Source of the DNA: Desulfobacterales bacterium
GTDB lineage: Bacteria > Desulfobacterota > DSM-4660 > Desulfatiglandales > Desulfatiglandaceae
NCBI GenBank assembly: GCA_022013615.1
Contig: JAKLQB010000306.1
Span: 1-8,400, forward strand
DNA: 8,400 nucleotides
Direction: 5' to 3'
The translations under genes and the position numbers were made by a program. Of this stretch, positions 4,740-8,400 are shown one piece after another (positions within the stretch are counted from its first letter, which is position 1; every line of letters begins with the position of its first letter). The notes under the pieces are model-generated. The model was not told the DNA's origin. It saw only the letters and a list, made by a program, of their open reading frames with translations, and ran no database searches.

Positions 4740-7658
4740 ATGACAATCACCCATGGTTTTCAACTGCAAAGGGAGCGGTCTATCCGTGAATTGAAAACCC
4801 ACGCCAGGTTTTACCGCCATGCAAAAACCGGTGCGGAGCTTTTGTCCCTTTCAAATGAAGATGAGAACAAGGTCTTTGGCATAACTTTCCGCACGCCTCC
4901 ATCGGATTCAACGGGAATTGCCCACATCTTAGAGCACTCTGTTCTGTGCGGTTCACGAAAATATCCGGTGAAAGAACCCTTTGTAGAGCTATTGAAAGGG
5001 TCTCTTCAAACTTTCTTAAATGCCTTCACATTCCCCGATAAGACCTGCTACCCTGTGGCCAGTCAGAATCTTCAGGACTTTTACAATCTTATTGACGTAT
5101 ATCTCGATGCGGTGTTCTACCCCCGTCTGACCTCGTTTGTCTTTCAGCAGGAGGGCTGGCACTATGAACTGGAAAATTCGGATCGCCCTCTTTCTTACAA
5201 GGGCATTGTTTTTAACGAGATGAAAGGGGCCTATTCATCCCCTGACAACGTGCTTTCCGAAAAATCCTTGCAATCACTTTTTCCGGACAATACCTACGGT
5301 TTTGATTCCGGTGGAAACCCAAAACACATACCGGACCTCACCTTTGAGCAATTTCTGACCTTTCATCGAAAATATTATCACCCTTCCAACGCACGAATCT
5401 ACTTTTACGGGGATGATAACCATGAAGAACGACTCAGGCTTATAAACGCATATCTGATGGACTTCGATGCCATTGAAATTGATTCTGCAATCCCGATACA
5501 GGCTTCATTTGAGAAATCCAGGCGCTTTGTTCATTCCTTTATGGTGGGCAACGAAGAAACCACCCCGGCAAAGGGCATGATCACTCTTAACTGGTTGATG
5601 TCCGAAACCACGGATCCAAAGACAAATTTTTCCCTGCGTATGCTGGAGTATATCCTGCTGGGTATGCCGGCCTCTCCTCTTCGCAAGGCACTCATCGATT
5701 CAGGCCTGGGAGAAGATATTGCAGGGGAGGGCCTCGGCAGCGAGCTGCGGCAGGTTTATTTCTCAACCGGGCTTAAAGGTATTGAAATCGAGAATTCGGA
5801 GGCAATCGAGGCCCTTATCATTGAAACGCTGACCACCCTGGCCGAAAAAGGAATCGATCCGCGAACAGTGGAGGCAGCGGCCAACACCATCGAGTTCAGA
5901 TTGAGAGAAAACAACTCCGGGCATTTTCCTCAGGGGCTTCACCTTATGCTCCGGTCTCTAACTACCTGGCTTTATGACAGCGATCCCCTGGCCCTGCTTG
6001 CATTTGAAGCGCCTCTTGGGAAGATAAAATCCGGTTTGCAGGCGAACAGCGCCGTTTTCCAGGAGATGATTTATCGTTTCTTCCTGAATAACCCCCACCG
6101 CACCACCTTGATACTTAAGCCGGACCATGCCTTGGGTGAAAGGGAAGAAGCGGCTGAAAAGAATCGTCTGGCAAAGACACGTGCAGGCATGAGTTCGGAT
6201 CAATTGGGTGAAGTGCTTAATAACACTATCAAACTGAAGCGGTTGCAAGAAACTCCCGATGCCCCCGAGGCCCTGGCCACTATCCCTGTCTTGAAACTTG
6301 CGGACCTGGAAAGAGAAAACAAAACCATCCCACTGGCGCATTTGGACCGGCAGGGAACACCTATTCTGTTTCACGGCCTGTTCACCAACGGCATTGCCTA
6401 CCTGGACATGGGGTTTAATATTCATACTTTGCCGGATAAATATCTTCCATATGTGCCGCTTTTTGGGCGGGCGCTCGTTGAAATGGGAACCGAGAAAGAG
6501 GATTTTGTCACGCTCACTCAACGCATAAGCCGGAAAACAGGCGGGATCAGGCCTCAATCATTTACATCAACAGTAATAAATTCCAGGCAAAGCGCAGCCT
6601 GGCTTTTCCTGCGGGCAAAGGCCATGGTGAATAAGACAGAGTCATTGATGGATATTCTGCGCGATATACTTCTCACAGTTCGCCTGGACAATAAGGAGCG
6701 ATTCCGTCAAATGGTGCTTGAGGAAAAGGCCAGGGCCGAGCAGAAGCTGGTGCCGGCGGGGCATCAAATGGTGAACTTGCGCCTCAAGGCCCACTTTGGT
6801 GAGGCACATTGGGCAGCAGAACAGATGGGCGGGATAAGTTACCTCTTTTTTCTAAGGGAACTTATAGACCGGATAGAAAAAAACTGGCCAGATGTACATA
6901 TTGTTCTTGAGGACATCCGTCGCCTTCTTGTTAACCGCAAGGCCATGATTCTCAATGTTACACTGGATCAAGAAAGCTGGCCCGGTTTTGAACGCCAGAT
7001 CCATAAGTCTCTTGGTTCCCTGCCTGAAGCCCCGGTCGTACTAACCGACTGGGCTACCAAGGGCCCACCTCATTTCGAAGGCATGACCATCCCCTCACAA
7101 GTAAATTACGTTGGCAAAGGAGCAAACCTCTATGAACTTGGTTACCGATTTCATGGGTCGGCATTGGTCATAACGCGATATTTGCGAAATTCATATCTAT
7201 GGGATCGGATTCGCGTGCAGGGCGGAGCCTACGGGGCTTTTTGCCATTTTGACCGCCTTTCCGGTGTTCTCACCTTTGTTTCATACCGTGATCCCAGCCT
7301 TATTAAAACAATTGAGATATTTGATAACGCGCCAGCATTCTTTCGTGATTTGGAGCTCTATGATCAAGAGCTGACCAAAAGCATCATAGGTGCCATCGGG
7401 GATCTGGATGCACACATGCTCCCGGACATCAAGGGATACACGTCTTTGCTCCGTTATCTTTCCCACGATACGGAAGGGGCGCGCCAACAATTGCGGGATC
7501 AGGTATTAGCAACCGGAAAAGCTGATTTCAGGGCGTTTGGCACGATGCTTGAGGAGGTGAAGAGAAACGGGGTTGTTAAAGTGCTCGGATCACCAGGCGC
7601 TATTGATATCGCATTATCCGACAGGCCAGGGTGGTTGAATGTGCTGAAGGTTCTTTAG
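4740..7658 (+). CDS. M16C family zinc metallopeptidase (PreP/Cym1-like presequence protease)
   Basis: This 972-aa protein has the usual length of single-chain M16C peptidases, which enclose and degrade unfolded peptides in a chamber made of two halves. The inverted zinc motif HILEH (62-66) gives ligands H62 and H66 and catalytic base E65; the third ligand is E160 in FNEMKGAYSSP. The block FVELLKGSLQTFLNAFTFPDKT (81-102) is characteristic of PreP/Cym1. In the second half, R825 and Y831 in RVQGGAYG have the six-residue spacing of the substrate-binding Arg/Tyr pair in the family, so the enzyme looks fully active. There is no signal peptide or membrane segment, so it is expected in the cytoplasm. 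The start is supported by AGGAGG 5 nt upstream. In organelles the relatives clear targeting peptides; in bacteria a general role in peptide turnover is likely (inference). It is divergent from nrdJ and appears to be transcribed alone. Confidence 0.95.
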   Translation: MTITHGFQLQRERSIRELKTHARFYRHAKTGAELLSLSNEDENKVFGITFRTPPSDSTGIAHILEHSVLCGSRKYPVKEPFVELLKGSLQTFLNAFTFPDKTCYPVASQNLQDFYNLIDVYLDAVFYPRLTSFVFQQEGWHYELENSDRPLSYKGIVFNEMKGAYSSPDNVLSEKSLQSLFPDNTYGFDSGGNPKHIPDLTFEQFLTFHRKYYHPSNARIYFYGDDNHEERLRLINAYLMDFDAIEIDSAIPIQASFEKSRRFVHSFMVGNEETTPAKGMITLNWLMSETTDPKTNFSLRMLEYILLGMPASPLRKALIDSGLGEDIAGEGLGSELRQVYFSTGLKGIEIENSEAIEALIIETLTTLAEKGIDPRTVEAAANTIEFRLRENNSGHFPQGLHLMLRSLTTWLYDSDPLALLAFEAPLGKIKSGLQANSAVFQEMIYRFFLNNPHRTTLILKPDHALGEREEAAEKNRLAKTRAGMSSDQLGEVLNNTIKLKRLQETPDAPEALATIPVLKLADLERENKTIPLAHLDRQGTPILFHGLFTNGIAYLDMGFNIHTLPDKYLPYVPLFGRALVEMGTEKEDFVTLTQRISRKTGGIRPQSFTSTVINSRQSAAWLFLRAKAMVNKTESLMDILRDILLTVRLDNKERFRQMVLEEKARAEQKLVPAGHQMVNLRLKAHFGEAHWAAEQMGGISYLFFLRELIDRIEKNWPDVHIVLEDIRRLLVNRKAMILNVTLDQESWPGFERQIHKSLGSLPEAPVVLTDWATKGPPHFEGMTIPSQVNYVGKGANLYELGYRFHGSALVITRYLRNSYLWDRIRVQGGAYGAFCHFDRLSGVLTFVSYRDPSLIKTIEIFDNAPAFFRDLELYDQELTKSIIGAIGDLDAHMLPDIKGYTSLLRYLSHDTEGARQQLRDQVLATGKADFRAFGTMLEEVKRNGVVKVLGSPGAIDIALSDRPGWLNVLKVL

Positions 7659-7673
7659 TAAGCAAAATTCTAT

Positions 7674-7702
7674 TTGACACTTTACCAACACCTCTATACA
7701 CA
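7674..7702 (+). promoter_or_regulatory. Candidate promoter upstream of the CNB-domain gene
   Basis: A perfect -35 box TTGACA (7674-7679) is followed by TATACA (7695-7700) after 15 bp, or TACACA (7697-7702) after 17 bp. If used, it would give a leader of about 300 nt that includes the inverted repeat element at 7768-7852. Confidence 0.4.
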
Positions 7703-7767
7703 TGCTGAAAACATTTTGTGACTAATTGATCTTTAATTCGATAAAGGGTAAGAAGCATGCTGCGATC

Positions 7768-7852
7768 GATACTCGAAACTCGATACGGCCCAGGCTGGAT
7801 ATAAACTTGGACATACCTCGATACATCTGGTGTTTATCGAGTTTCCAGTTTC
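7768..7852. repeat. 85-bp element bordered by inverted heptamer repeats
   Basis: The left end (7768-7786, GATACTCGAAACTCGATAC) and the reverse complement of the right end (7834-7852) match at 16 of 19 positions. Each end is itself a degenerate 7-bp array. On the left the units are GATACTC, GAAACTC and GATACGG; on the right, read from the minus strand, they are GAAACTG, GAAACTC and GATAAAC. A further CTCGATAC lies inside at 7817-7824, and TTCGATAAA lies just outside at 7737-7745. In RNA the ends could pair into a long stem. Confidence 0.65.
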
Positions 7853-7993
7853 TCTCTACAAAAACGACAGAACCTCTATAAAAACAGTGTGCCTGATTGC
7901 CCCAAAGTCATTTTCTTGAAAACTATAGAATCGACTGACGTCCTTCAATGGTCAGGGATAGCTGCTTAAGATTAACCCAAACCAACCAAATTT

Positions 7994-7999
7994 GAGAGG
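7994..7999 (+). promoter_or_regulatory. Shine-Dalgarno of the CNB-domain gene
   Basis: GAGAGG lies 6 nt before the ATG at 8006. A well-placed ribosome site argues that this gene start is real and still translated, which matters given the stop codon further on. Confidence 0.65.
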
Positions 8000-8005
8000 T
8001 CGCAT

Positions 8006-8272
8006 ATGGATCGTAATGACATTAGGAAAGTCCTGGAAACGTGTGAGTTTTTCAAGGGGCTGGATGAAAGTAATATAGAAAGGATCGCAGGCCTCTGCCA
8101 GGTGGAGACTTATGAGCCGGGAGAATATGTGTTTCACCAGGGTGATTTTGGAGAGCATCTTTATGTCATTGCTGAAGGGCGAATATTCCTGGAGAGAACT
8201 GTGGATTTAGGTACGCGCAAGGGAAGAGTTGTAATCGGAATACTCGGCAAGGGAAGGGTTTTTGGTTGCTAG
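8006..8272 (+). CDS. Cyclic-nucleotide-binding-domain protein, N-terminal part ended by in-frame TAG
   Basis: The 88 codons before the stop encode the first half of a CNB (Crp/Fnr-type ligand-sensing) domain. They show the helical start CEFFKGLDESNIERIAGLC (13-31), the beta-roll hallmark YEPGEYVFHQGDFGEHLYVI (36-55) and the GKGRVFG approach to the phosphate-binding cassette (81-87). The TAG at 8270-8272 then falls where relatives usually carry a conserved residue before S-(T/A)-L-L, and the same frame goes on with STLLDESHNLMSSATS. As written the product would be an incomplete beta-roll and unlikely to bind ligand. The cassette around the stop also lacks the usual Glu and Arg of cAMP-binding proteins, so even an intact protein may not bind cAMP in the standard way (inference). 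The start is supported by GAGAGG. Whether an HTH output domain follows lies beyond the window. A TGG-to-TAG change, readthrough or a sequencing error are all possible. Confidence 0.75.
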   Translation: MDRNDIRKVLETCEFFKGLDESNIERIAGLCQVETYEPGEYVFHQGDFGEHLYVIAEGRIFLERTVDLGTRKGRVVIGILGKGRVFGC

Positions 8273-8400
8273 TCTACGCTTTTGGATGAATCTCACAATC
8301 TCATGTCCTCGGCCACCAGTGAAAAAACCACAAAAGTCCTTATCATGAACGGGAAAGAGTTGCGGGAGATGATGCTTGGCGATATGGGGCTTGGGTTTAA
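8273..8400 (+). pseudogene. In-frame continuation of the CNB-domain gene after the TAG
   Basis: Forty-two sense codons follow the TAG in the same frame with no further stop before the window ends. They read as the second half of a CNB domain: STLLDESHNLMSSATSEK, then TTKVLIMNGKELREMM, matching the usual strand 'a-x-x-x-V-L-x-(I/M)-x-x-x-x-L-x-x-(M/L)'. The frame is preserved exactly, which points to a single point change rather than decay. Reinitiation at the ATG at 8303 is possible but has no good ribosome site that I can see. Confidence 0.6.

Larger units (their letters stand above)
7659..8005. other. 347-bp intergenic region with promoter candidate and repeat element
   Basis: No gene is supported here. 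From left to right it holds a promoter candidate (7674-7702), a weak CTTTA/TAAAG dyad (7731-7746), an inverted heptamer-repeat element (7768-7852) and about 150 bp with nothing recognisable except a small CTGAC/GTCAG dyad (7935-7955). I see no clear terminator for the peptidase gene. Confidence 0.6.

Noticed and set aside
4595..4789. 64-codon plus-strand frame before the peptidase
   Set aside because: It overlaps the strong AGGAGG and start of the peptidase in another frame and has a low-complexity, domain-free product.
5958..6557. 199-codon minus-strand frame inside the peptidase gene
   Set aside because: Antisense to conserved M16C sequence, with no recognisable domain and no ribosome site; a shadow frame.
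7952..8158. 68-codon minus-strand frame over the CNB gene start
   Set aside because: Antisense to clear CNB motifs; no family resemblance.

Overview
The window looks like ordinary chromosome from a free-living, probably anaerobic bacterium of the Desulfobacterota (old Deltaproteobacteria). This is inference from several signs: a B12-dependent class II ribonucleotide reductase as the reductase present, deltaproteobacterial-style peptide ABC ATPases, intermediate GC content, and intergenic DNA rich in short degenerate repeats. No marker gene fixes the taxon.

Layout, left to right. (1) 1-381: the 3' end of a DppD/OppD-type peptide-transporter ATPase. (2) 523-1500: its partner DppF/OppF ATPase, in the same direction. 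The 141-bp gap between them has a degenerate 7-bp tandem repeat at each end; one contains the dppD stop codon and the other the dppF start codon. (3) 1501-1795: no gene, but a roughly 207-bp element with diverged terminal inverted repeats of the CACAGAGACGC type, then a compact promoter with a perfect 9-bp dyad around its -10 region. (4) 1796-1869: tRNA-Gln(CTG) with encoded CCA. (5) 1898-1928: a strong hairpin with T runs on both sides, shared by the tRNA and the convergent nrdJ. (6) 1964-4459, minus strand: complete NrdJ with a TSCPD domain and C-terminal cysteine-rich tail. (7) 4460-4739: divergent promoter region. (8) 4740-7658: a complete M16C (PreP/Cym1-like) zinc peptidase. (9) 7659-8005: a 347-bp non-coding region with a promoter candidate and an 85-bp element bordered by inverted heptamer repeats. 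(10) 8006 to the window end: a cyclic-nucleotide-binding-domain gene whose reading frame is cut by a single in-frame TAG at 8270-8272, after which recognisable CNB sequence continues in the same frame.

The genes belong to separate transcription units. The two ATPases would power import of di/oligopeptides; the M16C peptidase degrades free peptides in the cytoplasm, so the two could act in the same peptide-scavenging economy, although nothing links them as an operon. NrdJ makes deoxynucleotides with or without oxygen.

I see no CRISPR array, integrase, transposase, toxin-antitoxin pair or new multi-gene system. The most interesting signals are the in-frame amber codon in the CNB gene, the recurring 7-bp-period repeats at gene boundaries, and the dyad over the tRNA promoter.
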